A program made the translations under genes and the position numbers. Shown piece by piece: positions 52,833 to 60,326 of a DNA stretch of 64,000 nucleotides; the first letter of the stretch is position 1; every line of letters begins with the position of its first letter. This DNA is from Paenibacillus tarimensis (GTDB lineage: Bacteria > Bacillota > Bacilli > Paenibacillales > Paenibacillaceae): assembly GCF_021532315.1 (NCBI RefSeq), contig NZ_JAKGAO010000003.1, positions 165,593 through 229,592 of the forward strand. The letters are read 5' to 3'. Under the pieces are notes generated by a model that ran no database searches, was not told the origin of the DNA, and saw nothing but the letters and a program-made list of their open reading frames with translations.

Positions 52833-53990
52833 GTGAATGTTCTTACAATAGCCTGGGGTGTGGTTAGACGAACGGCCGGCACGCGCAAAGGACTTATTAC
52901 ACTCGTCCTGATTCCGGTTGCCGTCATAGCCGCCATTGTTTCCTTGTTTGGCCATGCTTCCAGTGAACAGGCTGTTATTCTCGTTCAAAACGAAGATAAC
53001 GGGTACGCCGGTGAAGCGCTCCTGTCCGCCATCGCAGATCAGCCATTATACCGGATTGAGCACGCTGAGCACAAAACAGCCGGGCAGCTGCAAGAAGCGG
53101 TCAGTGCGGGTGAAGCGGACGCCGCTCTATATATTCCGGCTCAATATACCGCCCGGCTGCTTGAAGGGCAATCCATTCAGGTGCAGGTATACCGGAAGAG
53201 CGAGCAGCTGTGGAATGCGGCTCTGGTGCTTGATCTTGAAGCCGAAGCAGAACGGCTAGCCGGAATGGCGGCAGTGGCTACTGCTGCAGGCGGAGAGGAG
53301 GCGGTGCAGGCTTTTCAGGCCGTCCAGCAGCTTCGCCACGCTGCTTCAATTGATGTGGAGGAAAGGGTGGTCGTTACTGCCGCAGATAATGGCTTTGTGC
53401 TGGTGATCGGCATGATGGTGCTGTTTATGATGATCCTGGCGAGCCAGGCCGTCAGCGGTATTGTAGATGACCGGAATAACCGGACTATGATGCGCATGTT
53501 TGCCGCGCCTGTCCGTTCTCTCGAGATCGCTGTGGGTAACTTCCTGGGCTGCCTGGTGCTGGGAACACTGCAGCTTGCTGCGATTATTCTCCTCGCCCGT
53601 TATGTGCTGCAATATGATTTCGGCGTGCCGCCTCTGACGCTGTTTGTCGTGCTGGAATGCTTCCTGATTACAGCCGTCAGCCTGACGACGGCAATAGCGG
53701 GGCTTGTGCGCAGCACAGCACAGCTCGGTCATATGAATAATCTCATTGTGATACCGACCTGTATGATTGGCGGCTGCTTTTGGCCGGTCGGCTTCATGCC
53801 GCCGTTCATGCAGAAGCTGTCCTACTTTACTCCGCAGCGCTGGGCGATCAAAGCAGTAGAAGACCTGTCAGCTGGCGTCCAGTTTGGCGGGATTGGCATA
53901 AATCTGGGCATACTGCTTTTGGCTGCTGCTTTCATGCTGGCTGTTGGGGCATCCATTCTCCAGCCTGCACAGAAAGCTTCCGCCCACTGA
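52833..53990 (+). CDS. ABC-2 type permease, second of two
   Basis: A 385-residue permease with the same plan as its neighbour: first helix ITLVLIPVAVIAAIVSLFG, an external domain to about residue 185, then six helices, including the coupling segment VSGIVDDRNNRTMMRMFAAP. Conserved FWPVGFMPPFMQKLSYFTPQ (residues about 310-329) is characteristic of ABC-2 proteins. GTG 52833 begins directly after the previous stop, so translation is coupled. Two different permeases of similar length argue for a heterodimeric exporter. Confidence 0.88.
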   Translation: MNVLTIAWGVVRRTAGTRKGLITLVLIPVAVIAAIVSLFGHASSEQAVILVQNEDNGYAGEALLSAIADQPLYRIEHAEHKTAGQLQEAVSAGEADAALYIPAQYTARLLEGQSIQVQVYRKSEQLWNAALVLDLEAEAERLAGMAAVATAAGGEEAVQAFQAVQQLRHAASIDVEERVVVTAADNGFVLVIGMMVLFMMILASQAVSGIVDDRNNRTMMRMFAAPVRSLEIAVGNFLGCLVLGTLQLAAIILLARYVLQYDFGVPPLTLFVVLECFLITAVSLTTAIAGLVRSTAQLGHMNNLIVIPTCMIGGCFWPVGFMPPFMQKLSYFTPQRWAIKAVEDLSAGVQFGGIGINLGILLLAAAFMLAVGASILQPAQKASAH

Positions 53991-54031
53991 GAACCAAGAG
54001 CATTAATCGGTCAGCAGCTAATGCGGCCAGA

Positions 54032-54075
54032 AGGAGGATTGACTACCGTCGGAGGACGGGTCAGTCCTCTTTTTG
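54032..54075 (+). terminator. terminator of the ABC-2 exporter operon
   Basis: GAGGATTGAC and GTCAGTCCTC (with an inner CCGTC/GACGG) pair, followed by TTTTTGC. It lies 43 bases after the last stop. Confidence 0.75.
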
Positions 54076-54222
54076 CACTTTTCCTGATAGGACAATGGCC
54101 TTTCGGGTTAAAAAATAGTCAATAAACCAAGTTGCCAGATCATAAAGTGAAGTATAAGATAAAAGTAAAAGCAAATTGTCAGAACATTTCGTCAAATCGT
54201 TCATTTTAGGGGAGGAATTGCC

Positions 54223-54819
54223 GTGAACAAGAGCTATGAGGTTGAATATTGCAATTTGGAGATACGATTTGACAGACGGCAAATTCATCATCTGGTCAAG
54301 GATCTGATCCAGTCGGGGTATTCGCTGTACTGGAGTGAAAACGATACCCAGTTCTTCGTATCCATCCGTACGGGACGCAAGCTTGTGAAGCTCCGGTTCG
54401 AGCGGATCCATGACCGTTTCAAAATGATAGGCGACTACATTATAAAGGATGAGAAGCTGTCCGCTCTGCTTGAGAAATTGATCAATGACGCACGCGGCCA
54501 TGCGGTTGTGAAGCGGATGAAAGACAGGCAGATTGTAATAGAAAACATTATGTTTGGCGAAATCATTCGATTAGTGGAGGTGTCCGGTATGGAACACAGA
54601 ATCATCTATCAGAAGAAGACGACGATAACAACGGAGGAAATGATCAAGGCATTTCAATCCAAGCGGGCGGAGGAGCGAATCCCTGTCGTGCTGATAGAAC
54701 TGGATTATGAGCTGGCCTCCCTGCATGAAGCTGTGCAACAGGGGCGCTTGGAGGATGCGGAGAAAATCAAGGAGAAGCTGTCCCGCCTTCGCTGCGAAAT
54801 GCTCCAGCTGGAGATTTGA
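54223..54819 (+). CDS. hypothetical protein with UVR-like C-terminal helices
   Basis: A 198-residue cytoplasmic protein starting at GTG after GGGGAGGAATT. The N-terminal half is a mixed alpha/beta region (LEIRFDRRQIHHLVKDLIQS, then FFVSIRTGRKLVKLRFERIH). Residues about 155-195 form two amphipathic helices, ELDYELASLHEAVQQGRLED and EKIKEKLSRLRCEMLQLE, in the arrangement of a UVR (UvrB/UvrC) or McsA-type motif (LEDAEKI corresponds to the FEEAARL core). I recognise no family for the rest. It stands alone. Confidence 0.65.
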   Translation: MNKSYEVEYCNLEIRFDRRQIHHLVKDLIQSGYSLYWSENDTQFFVSIRTGRKLVKLRFERIHDRFKMIGDYIIKDEKLSALLEKLINDARGHAVVKRMKDRQIVIENIMFGEIIRLVEVSGMEHRIIYQKKTTITTEEMIKAFQSKRAEERIPVVLIELDYELASLHEAVQQGRLEDAEKIKEKLSRLRCEMLQLEI

Positions 54820-55156
54820 GCAGCTATGATGAATGGAGTTGAAAGCCGTCAGGGTGACTGCGGCCCAGCTATGGGCCAGCGGGATCACGGGCGGCTTATT
54901 ATTATTTTGCAGCGGAATAAGAAGTGGTTAAGAGGTTAGAAAGCAGCATGGAGGGCAGAGTAAAAAAAGGGGATAATCGAAGGAGTGATTCAGAAAGGCG
55001 TGAAAGGGGTAAAATTCAATTGTTTTCTATTCCGCGTTGATAAGTCGGAAAATTTCTGATAAAAAAAGCGAATAACGGTTTTCATCTGCCCGCAAAAAGA
55101 GTAAAATGAGGTTATTGTAAAAAATAATGATTCTAAAAAAGGATGGAAGAAACGAC
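54820..55156. other. gap upstream of gndA with two candidate promoters
   Basis: No gene is seen. GCGGCCCAGC-TATG-GGCC forms a small hairpin near 54858. Two SigA-like sites with 17-base spacers point to gndA: TTGATA (55037) with TAAAAA (55060), and TTTTCA (55079) with TAAAAT (55102). Between them lies an AT-rich run. Confidence 0.4.
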
Positions 55157-56581
55157 ATGGCGAAACAGCAAATCGGTGTCATCGGTATGGCCGTTATGGG
55201 CCGGAACCTGGCGCTCAATATCGAAAGCAGAGGTTTCACAGTATCAATCTTCAACCGTTCGCGGGAGAAGACGGATGACGTGATGAAGGAAGCGGCCGGC
55301 AAGAATCTTCACCCTACATATACGATCGAGGAGTTCGTGGAGTCCCTTGAAACGCCACGCAAAATTCTGATCATGGTACAGGCAGGCGCAGGCACGGACG
55401 CCACTATTGACGCGCTTGTTCCTCTTCTCGACGAAGGCGACATCATTATTGACGGCGGCAACGCATATTTCCCTGACACGCAGCGCAGAAGCAAGGAGCT
55501 GGAGGCAAAAGGCTTCCGCTTTATCGGAACGGGCGTATCCGGCGGTGAGGAAGGCGCGCTGAAAGGCCCATCCATCATGCCGGGCGGACAAGAATCAGCT
55601 TATAAGCTGGTTGAACCGATTCTTACAGCAATCTCCGCTAAAGTCGGCGATGACGCTTGCTGTACCTATATCGGACCAGACGGTGCCGGCCACTACGTTA
55701 AGATGGTTCACAACGGAATTGAGTACGGCGACATGCAGCTGATCTGTGAAGCGTATCACCTGCTGAAATCGGTGCTGGGCGTATCAACTGAAGAGCTGCA
55801 TAATATTTTCAGCGAGTGGAACAAAGGTGAGCTGGACAGCTACCTCATTGAGATCACGGCTGATATCTTCTCCAAGTACGATCCGGAGACAGGCAAGCCG
55901 ATGGTAGATGTAATTCTTGACTCGGCCGGCCAGAAGGGTACAGGCAAGTGGACAAGCCAGAGCTCGCTGGATCTCGGTGTTCCGCTGTCGATTATTACCG
56001 AATCGGTATTCTCCCGTTTCCTCTCCGCGATGAAGGAAGAGCGCGTAGCGGCAAGCAAGCTGCTGAAGGGACCTGAAACTACTGCCTACCAGGGCGATAA
56101 GAATGCCTTCATTGAAGCCGTACGTAAAGCGCTGTTTGCTTCCAAGATCTGCTCGTACGCTCAGGGCTTCGCGCAAATGCGTGCCGCTTCCGAAGAGTAC
56201 GGCTGGAATCTGCGCTACGGCGATATCGCGATGATCTTCCGCGGCGGCTGCATCATTCGTGCACGCTTCCTGCAGAACATCAAGGACGCTTATGACAAGG
56301 ATCCTGAGCTGCGCAACCTGCTGCTGGATTCCTACTTCCAGAACATTGTGCAAAACTACCAGAACGCATGGCGTGAAGTCGTGTCAACAGCTGTTGCATA
56401 CGGTATTCCGGTTCCTGGCTTTGCAAGCGCGCTTGCATACTATGACAGCTACCGTACGGAACGCCTGCCGGCGAATCTGCTGCAGGCTCAGCGCGACTAT
56501 TTCGGCGCTCATACATTCAAGCGTCTGGACAAAGAAGGAAGCTTCCATTTTGAATGGATGGGTGATTCCTCGAACAGCTAA
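55157..56581 (+). CDS. gndA: 6-phosphogluconate dehydrogenase, decarboxylating (NADP type)
   Basis: Third enzyme of the oxidative pentose phosphate pathway, making ribulose 5-phosphate and NADPH. The 474-residue length marks the long dimeric GndA form. The Rossmann start is [21 protein letters not shown], with [11 protein letters not shown] next to it (R and S for NADP); the substrate segment [20 protein letters not shown] and catalytic [19 protein letters not shown] follow. ATG 55157 has a GGATGGAAG purine stretch upstream. It ends four bases inside a convergent gene. Confidence 0.96.
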   Translation: MAKQQIGVIGMAVMGRNLALNIESRGFTVSIFNRSREKTDDVMKEAAGKNLHPTYTIEEFVESLETPRKILIMVQAGAGTDATIDALVPLLDEGDIIIDGGNAYFPDTQRRSKELEAKGFRFIGTGVSGGEEGALKGPSIMPGGQESAYKLVEPILTAISAKVGDDACCTYIGPDGAGHYVKMVHNGIEYGDMQLICEAYHLLKSVLGVSTEELHNIFSEWNKGELDSYLIEITADIFSKYDPETGKPMVDVILDSAGQKGTGKWTSQSSLDLGVPLSIITESVFSRFLSAMKEERVAASKLLKGPETTAYQGDKNAFIEAVRKALFASKICSYAQGFAQMRAASEEYGWNLRYGDIAMIFRGGCIIRARFLQNIKDAYDKDPELRNLLLDSYFQNIVQNYQNAWREVVSTAVAYGIPVPGFASALAYYDSYRTERLPANLLQAQRDYFGAHTFKRLDKEGSFHFEWMGDSSNS

Positions 56582-56865
56582 TGCCGGATATCTCTAACCG
56601 ACTCGGTTAGCTGGCTGCGGAGGCGGTTGATCTCCTGCTCGGAGCCTGGTCTCCGATGGATGAGAAGCATAGCCGCTTCTGCAAAATAGCTGAATGTTTT
56701 CAACAACTGTGGCTGCGGAAGATCCGATAATACCGGATCTCCGTCAGCCACTTTCTTTTTAATATAATCAAGCATCCATATGACATCCTCTTTGCACAGC
56801 GGATGATCGGGATTAAGAATTTGTTGCAATCTTTTGTCTGCGGGATGTTCAAAGGGATGGGACAT
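56578..56865 (-). CDS. small helical hypothetical protein, convergent with gndA
   Basis: A 95-residue soluble, all-helical protein ([20 protein letters not shown], then [20 protein letters not shown]) with a charged tail ([17 protein letters not shown]). GGAGTGAGAG on the minus strand precedes the ATG at 56865. Its stop overlaps the gndA stop by four bases, so the two transcripts run into one another. It has no recognised family. Confidence 0.65.
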   Translation of the reverse strand: MSHPFEHPADKRLQQILNPDHPLCKEDVIWMLDYIKKKVADGDPVLSDLPQPQLLKTFSYFAEAAMLLIHRRPGSEQEINRLRSQLTESVRDIRH

Positions 56866-57015
56866 GCGGCTCTCACTCCGGGTTTACAAGATAATACCAT
56901 CCATACGGCAAAATACTGAATTTTATACACAGTTTAATAAAAAACACATCATTGCCCGCTGCTTTGCCGCTGTGGTATGATAAAGCGAAATACTTTGGAC
57001 ACCGGTGGTGACAGG

Positions 57016-57549
57016 ATGGACAAACCGAGCAAAATCGTACTGATCGGCTTTATGGGCACCGGCAAATCAACGGTAGCCAAGGTTTTGGAGGAGCGTCTCG
57101 GTCTTCCGGCAATCGATTTGGACGCAGCAGTCACAGCCCGGGAAGGACGCACGATTGCCGATATTTTCGCGGCTAGAGGGGAAGCGTATTTCCGGAAGGT
57201 AGAATCGGAGGTGCTGGCTTCTGCCATGACAGCTGATAGCCCGTCGGTGATCGCAACAGGAGGCGGAGCGGTACTGGCTGAGGCCAACCGGTCCATCATG
57301 CTGGAGAACGGTTTCGTTGCTGCCCTGAAGGCAGACGCAGAGCACATCATAGCACGCGTGCGGCACGACAAGGGGAGGCCGCTTCTTGAGGGTGATGTTG
57401 AACACCGTGTGAGAAGTCTGCTCGAGTCGCGCAGAAGCGCTTATGATTTTGCTCACCTGATCATTGATACGACTGATTTGACGCCTGAGCGGGTAGCGGA
57501 TCGTATTCAGGAAGCCTGGGTCGCCTCGAGGGACTCATTCAACCGTTAA
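57016..57549 (+). CDS. aroK: shikimate kinase
   Basis: Phosphorylates shikimate at the 3-position, step five of the chorismate pathway. The P-loop GFMGTGKST (residues about 10-18) is followed by DLDAAVTAREGRTIADIF (shikimate-binding D), RGEAYFRKVESEVL (R and E), VIATGGGAVLAE (GGG loop) and a lid around RHDKGRPLLEG. ATG 57016 is chosen for family alignment and its GGTGGTGACAGG upstream; the frame is open for 13 more codons before it. It stands 58 bases before aroA, so these two shikimate genes are a pair. Confidence 0.94.
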   Translation: MDKPSKIVLIGFMGTGKSTVAKVLEERLGLPAIDLDAAVTAREGRTIADIFAARGEAYFRKVESEVLASAMTADSPSVIATGGGAVLAEANRSIMLENGFVAALKADAEHIIARVRHDKGRPLLEGDVEHRVRSLLESRRSAYDFAHLIIDTTDLTPERVADRIQEAWVASRDSFNR

Positions 57550-57607
57550 TGCAAGCTTAAGTAACGCATACATATATTTTGTTAATATCGAAGGAGATGC
57601 GATCGAA

Positions 57608-58903
57608 ATGGACGTACTTGTAACCCCAACCTCCAGGCTGAGCGGCGAAATTCAGGCTCTTTCCTCTAAAAACTACACGACACGCTATCTGCTTGTCGCA
57701 GCTTTGGCTGAAGGAACCAGCACAATTTACTATCCGGCCCACAGCGAAGACAGTGATGCGATGCGCCGCTGTATACGTGACCTGGGCGCAATTGTTGAGG
57801 AAGATGAAGAGAAGATCGTCATTACTGGGTTTGGCGGCTCCCCAAAGGATGTCAAGGAGCTGAATGTCGGCAATGCAGGAGCGGTGCTTCGTTTTCTGAT
57901 GTCCATTGCGGCATTGTCGCCGGAGGTAACCTTTATTAATGTATACCCGGACTCTCTTGGCAAGCGGCCGCATGATGACCTGATTGACGCTCTGCAGCAG
58001 ATGGGTGTAGAAGTAGAGCACAGGGAGGGCAAGCTCCCGATAACGATTCGCGGGGGACAAGCAAGGGGCGGCAAGATTAAGGTATCCGGCAGCGTGAGCT
58101 CGCAGTTCCTGAGCTCGCTCTTGTTCCTTACCCCGCTGCTGGCCGAAGACAGTGAAATTGAAGTGCTGCATGATCTGAAGTCCAAGGTAGTGGTCGGCCA
58201 GACGCTTGAGGTACTGGAGCAGGCCGGAATTGTCATCCACGCTAGTGATGATTTGATGCACTACCGGATTCCAGGCGGCCAGACCTACAAGGCTCAATCC
58301 TATACTGTGCAGGGTGACTATCCGGGCTCTGCGGCTGTGCTTGCGGCAGCTGCGGTTACGGAGTCGGATGTGACGATTCACCGGCTGGAGGAGAATAGCA
58401 AGCAGGGGGAGCGCGCGATTGTTGATGTCCTGCGAATGATGGAGGTGCCATTAACACATCATAACGGCGTTGTGAACGTTAAGGGCAACGGAAAGCTCAA
58501 AGCGCTGGAATTCGACGGAGACGCGGCTACCGATGCTGTGCTGGCTATGGTGGCGGCGGCTGTCTTTGCGGAGGGTACTTCCCGCTTCTATAACGTGGAA
58601 AACCTGCGTTACAAGGAGTGTGACCGGATTACAGACTATCTTGCTGAACTGCGCAAGGCAGGCGCCCGTGTTGAAGAGCGGCAGAGTGAGATTATCGTTC
58701 ATGGCCGTCCGGAGGGGGTTGAAGGCGGAGTGGAGATCGATGCGCACTATGACCACAGGGTGATTATGGCGCTTACGGTAGTCGGCCTGCGCGCCAAAGC
58801 GCCAATCCGGATTCATGACGCGCATCATGTTGCCAAATCTTATCCGATCTACTTCGATCATCTCAGGGCGCTCGGTGCCAATGTGGAATGGATTGAAGCT
58901 TAG
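57608..58903 (+). CDS. aroA: EPSP synthase (3-phosphoshikimate 1-carboxyvinyltransferase), divergent N-terminal motif
   Basis: Adds enolpyruvate to shikimate 3-phosphate. At 431 residues it fits the family. Catalytic landmarks of the C-terminal half are present: SSQFLSSLLFL, the DAATDAVLAM aspartate, RYKECDRITDYL, DHRVIMALTVV and HHVAKSYPIYF. The N-terminal half is unusual: the usual GDKSISHR is replaced by SSKNYTTR (K21 and R26 kept, the serine after K changed to N), and the PEP-site loop reads GNAGAVLRF (residues 88-96) instead of GNAGTAMRP. In E. coli numbering this changes T97 and P101, positions linked to glyphosate tolerance. The order aroK-aroA and the complete active-site residues support EPSP synthase, as opposed to MurA. 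Confidence 0.9.
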   Translation: MDVLVTPTSRLSGEIQALSSKNYTTRYLLVAALAEGTSTIYYPAHSEDSDAMRRCIRDLGAIVEEDEEKIVITGFGGSPKDVKELNVGNAGAVLRFLMSIAALSPEVTFINVYPDSLGKRPHDDLIDALQQMGVEVEHREGKLPITIRGGQARGGKIKVSGSVSSQFLSSLLFLTPLLAEDSEIEVLHDLKSKVVVGQTLEVLEQAGIVIHASDDLMHYRIPGGQTYKAQSYTVQGDYPGSAAVLAAAAVTESDVTIHRLEENSKQGERAIVDVLRMMEVPLTHHNGVVNVKGNGKLKALEFDGDAATDAVLAMVAAAVFAEGTSRFYNVENLRYKECDRITDYLAELRKAGARVEERQSEIIVHGRPEGVEGGVEIDAHYDHRVIMALTVVGLRAKAPIRIHDAHHVAKSYPIYFDHLRALGANVEWIEA

Positions 58904-58936
58904 TACAGCAGCTTGAAAGGGAAAGGAGAGAGTCTG

Positions 58937-59371
58937 ATGAGCTATGTGATGCCGTCACGCGAGGAGATTAAGGCGCTGCTGGAGCGTACGAATACAATTG
59001 CTGTGGTAGGCTTGTCGGATAATCCGGAACGCACCTCTCATATGGTATCAAAAGCGATGCAGGCGAAGGGTTACCGGATCGTGCCGGTCAATCCGAACGC
59101 AGACCGCATTCTGGGAGAGACGTGTTATCCGTCATTGTCGGACATTCCGTTTCCCGTTGATATGGTGAATGTATTCCGAAGAAGCGAGCACTGTCCGCCT
59201 GTAGCGGAGGAAGCGGCAGCAATCGGCGCAAAATCGATCTGGCTGCAGCTTGGCATCTACAGCGATGAGGTAGCGGATACAGCAGCCCGTGCAGGAATGG
59301 ATGTGGTTATGGACCGCTGTATCAAGGTGGAGGACTCCATTTTGCTGCCGAAAGGTAAATTCAGTTCATAG
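58937..59371 (+). CDS. CoA-binding protein (YccU family)
   Basis: A 144-residue single Rossmann-like CoA-binding domain of the YccU/DUF-type (IAVVGLSDNPERTSHMVSKA, then GYRIVPVNPNADRILGETCY, MVNVFRRSEHCPPVAEEAAA and IWLQLGIYSDEVADTAARAG). CRCIKVE-like DRCIKVED ends the domain. The start is ATG 58937 with AAAGGAGAG upstream. It has 33 bases between it and aroA, so it may be cotranscribed with the shikimate genes, with no obvious functional link. Its function in cells is not established. Confidence 0.9.
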   Translation: MSYVMPSREEIKALLERTNTIAVVGLSDNPERTSHMVSKAMQAKGYRIVPVNPNADRILGETCYPSLSDIPFPVDMVNVFRRSEHCPPVAEEAAAIGAKSIWLQLGIYSDEVADTAARAGMDVVMDRCIKVEDSILLPKGKFSS

Positions 59372-59373
59372 CT

Positions 59374-59466
59374 TTGGATAAAATGTGCGTTGAACTCCTA
59401 CAATAAGAGAGGCTTCAAGTTGCCGGGACAACCGGATATTGGAGACTATTCCTCTCTTCAAGGAGG
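59374..59466 (+). promoter_or_regulatory. promoter and folded leader of the Q/N-rich repeat gene
   Basis: TTGGAT (59374-59379), a 19-base spacer and TACAAT (59399-59404) form a candidate promoter. Directly after it AAGAGAGG (59405-59412) can pair with CCTCTCTT (59451-59458), and the same CCTC can instead pair with the ribosome site GAGG (59463-59466) through an eight-base loop. The two foldings exclude each other, so the leader could hide or expose the ribosome site. Inferred from pairing by eye. Confidence 0.4.
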
Positions 59467-59475
59467 CTTTCCCGC

Positions 59476-60180
59476 ATGTATCAGCAAAACTCGTTCCAAG
59501 GTAACCAATCGTTTGGCCAATCGAACAGATACCAGCCGGCTGGATTTGTTCAATCTCAGTATCAAGGACAGCTGAAAAATTCGGCAATCGCAAGCCCTGT
59601 AACATCCCAAGCTGGTTTCCAGGGCGGAAATCAGCAGCAGCAAAGCTTCAGCGGACAGGCAAGCCAACAGTTCAATCCTGGCTTCCAAAACCCGGTTATT
59701 GCACATACGGGCCTGACTGCCGGCCAGTCGAACTTTGGCAGCAACCAGCCAAGCTTCGGCCAAACAAACCCTGTGCTGAACCACGCAGGTCTGACTGCTG
59801 GCCAACATCAGCAGCAGCAGTTCCGTCAGCAGGAACCTTCGTTCCAACAGCAGAGCTTTACAAACAGCCAGCAGCCTGTGATCTCCCAGTTTGGCTTCCA
59901 AGCCGGCCAAGAGTCGCGCAGCCCTGTAAACCAAGTGTTCCAAAACCAAGGCACGGGCCAATCTTACCAATCGTCCCAATTCGGCGGCGGCTTCCAGCAG
60001 TCCCAGGGTGCGATAACTCCTCAAAACCCAGTATACCGTGCTACGAATGCACGGGAGCAGGATGGTCCGGTTATCCAGCACGCGGGTTATCAAGCGGGAC
60101 AATCAACCGGTTCCCAGTTTGGCCAAACAGGCGGCTTTACCGGAGGCTTTTCCAACACTGGTTTCCAAAACCGTTTCTAA
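59476..60180 (+). CDS. Q/N/G/F-rich repeat protein (prion-like composition)
   Basis: A 234-residue protein with no signal peptide, almost without charged residues, rich in Q, N, G, S and F. The middle contains five imperfect copies of a unit of the form PV(I/L)-x-(H/Q)-x-G-(L/F/Y)-(T/Q)-AG-Q: SPVTSQAGFQGGN, NPVIAHTGLTAGQ, NPVLNHAGLTAGQ, QPVISQFGFQAGQ and GPVIQHAGYQAGQ. Spacers consist of Q/S/F/N/G tracts (QHQQQQFRQQEPSFQQQSFT). AAGGAGG stands ten bases before the ATG. The low complexity and the aromatic-glycine units resemble spore-coat, exosporium or phase-separating proteins, all inferences. Stands alone with its own leader. Confidence 0.75.
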   Translation: MYQQNSFQGNQSFGQSNRYQPAGFVQSQYQGQLKNSAIASPVTSQAGFQGGNQQQQSFSGQASQQFNPGFQNPVIAHTGLTAGQSNFGSNQPSFGQTNPVLNHAGLTAGQHQQQQFRQQEPSFQQQSFTNSQQPVISQFGFQAGQESRSPVNQVFQNQGTGQSYQSSQFGGGFQQSQGAITPQNPVYRATNAREQDGPVIQHAGYQAGQSTGSQFGQTGGFTGGFSNTGFQNRF

Positions 60181-60208
60181 ATAAGCAGAAACCGGAACCA
60201 TTTATGAT

Positions 60209-60243
60209 GCGGCGGGCCACACACGGTACCGCCGTATTTCTTT
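60209..60243 (+). terminator. terminator of the repeat protein gene
   Basis: GCGGCGG and CCGCCGT pair around a 13-base loop, followed by ATTTCTTTT. It directly abuts the ptsG promoter. Confidence 0.6.
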
Positions 60244-60271
60244 TGACAAACCAAGTGTGAACGCTTACCAT
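60243..60271 (+). promoter_or_regulatory. ptsG promoter with overlapping cre-like site
   Basis: TTGACA (60243-60248), a 17-base spacer and TACCAT (60266-60271) form the promoter. TGTGAACGCTTACC at 60256-60269 matches the CcpA cre pattern TGWAANCGNTNWCA at 12 of 14 positions and sits in the spacer and -10, where a bound protein would block transcription. CcpA control is an inference. Confidence 0.6.
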
Positions 60272-60326
60272 CGTAATAGACGTTAAACAATCCGGCATAT
60301 GCTGGTGTAGGGGGGAGAGGGTGTAG

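Noticed and set aside
53991..54222. Mobile element end near the terminator at 54032
   Set aside because: The inverted repeat is followed by a T run and has no flanking direct repeat or transposase.
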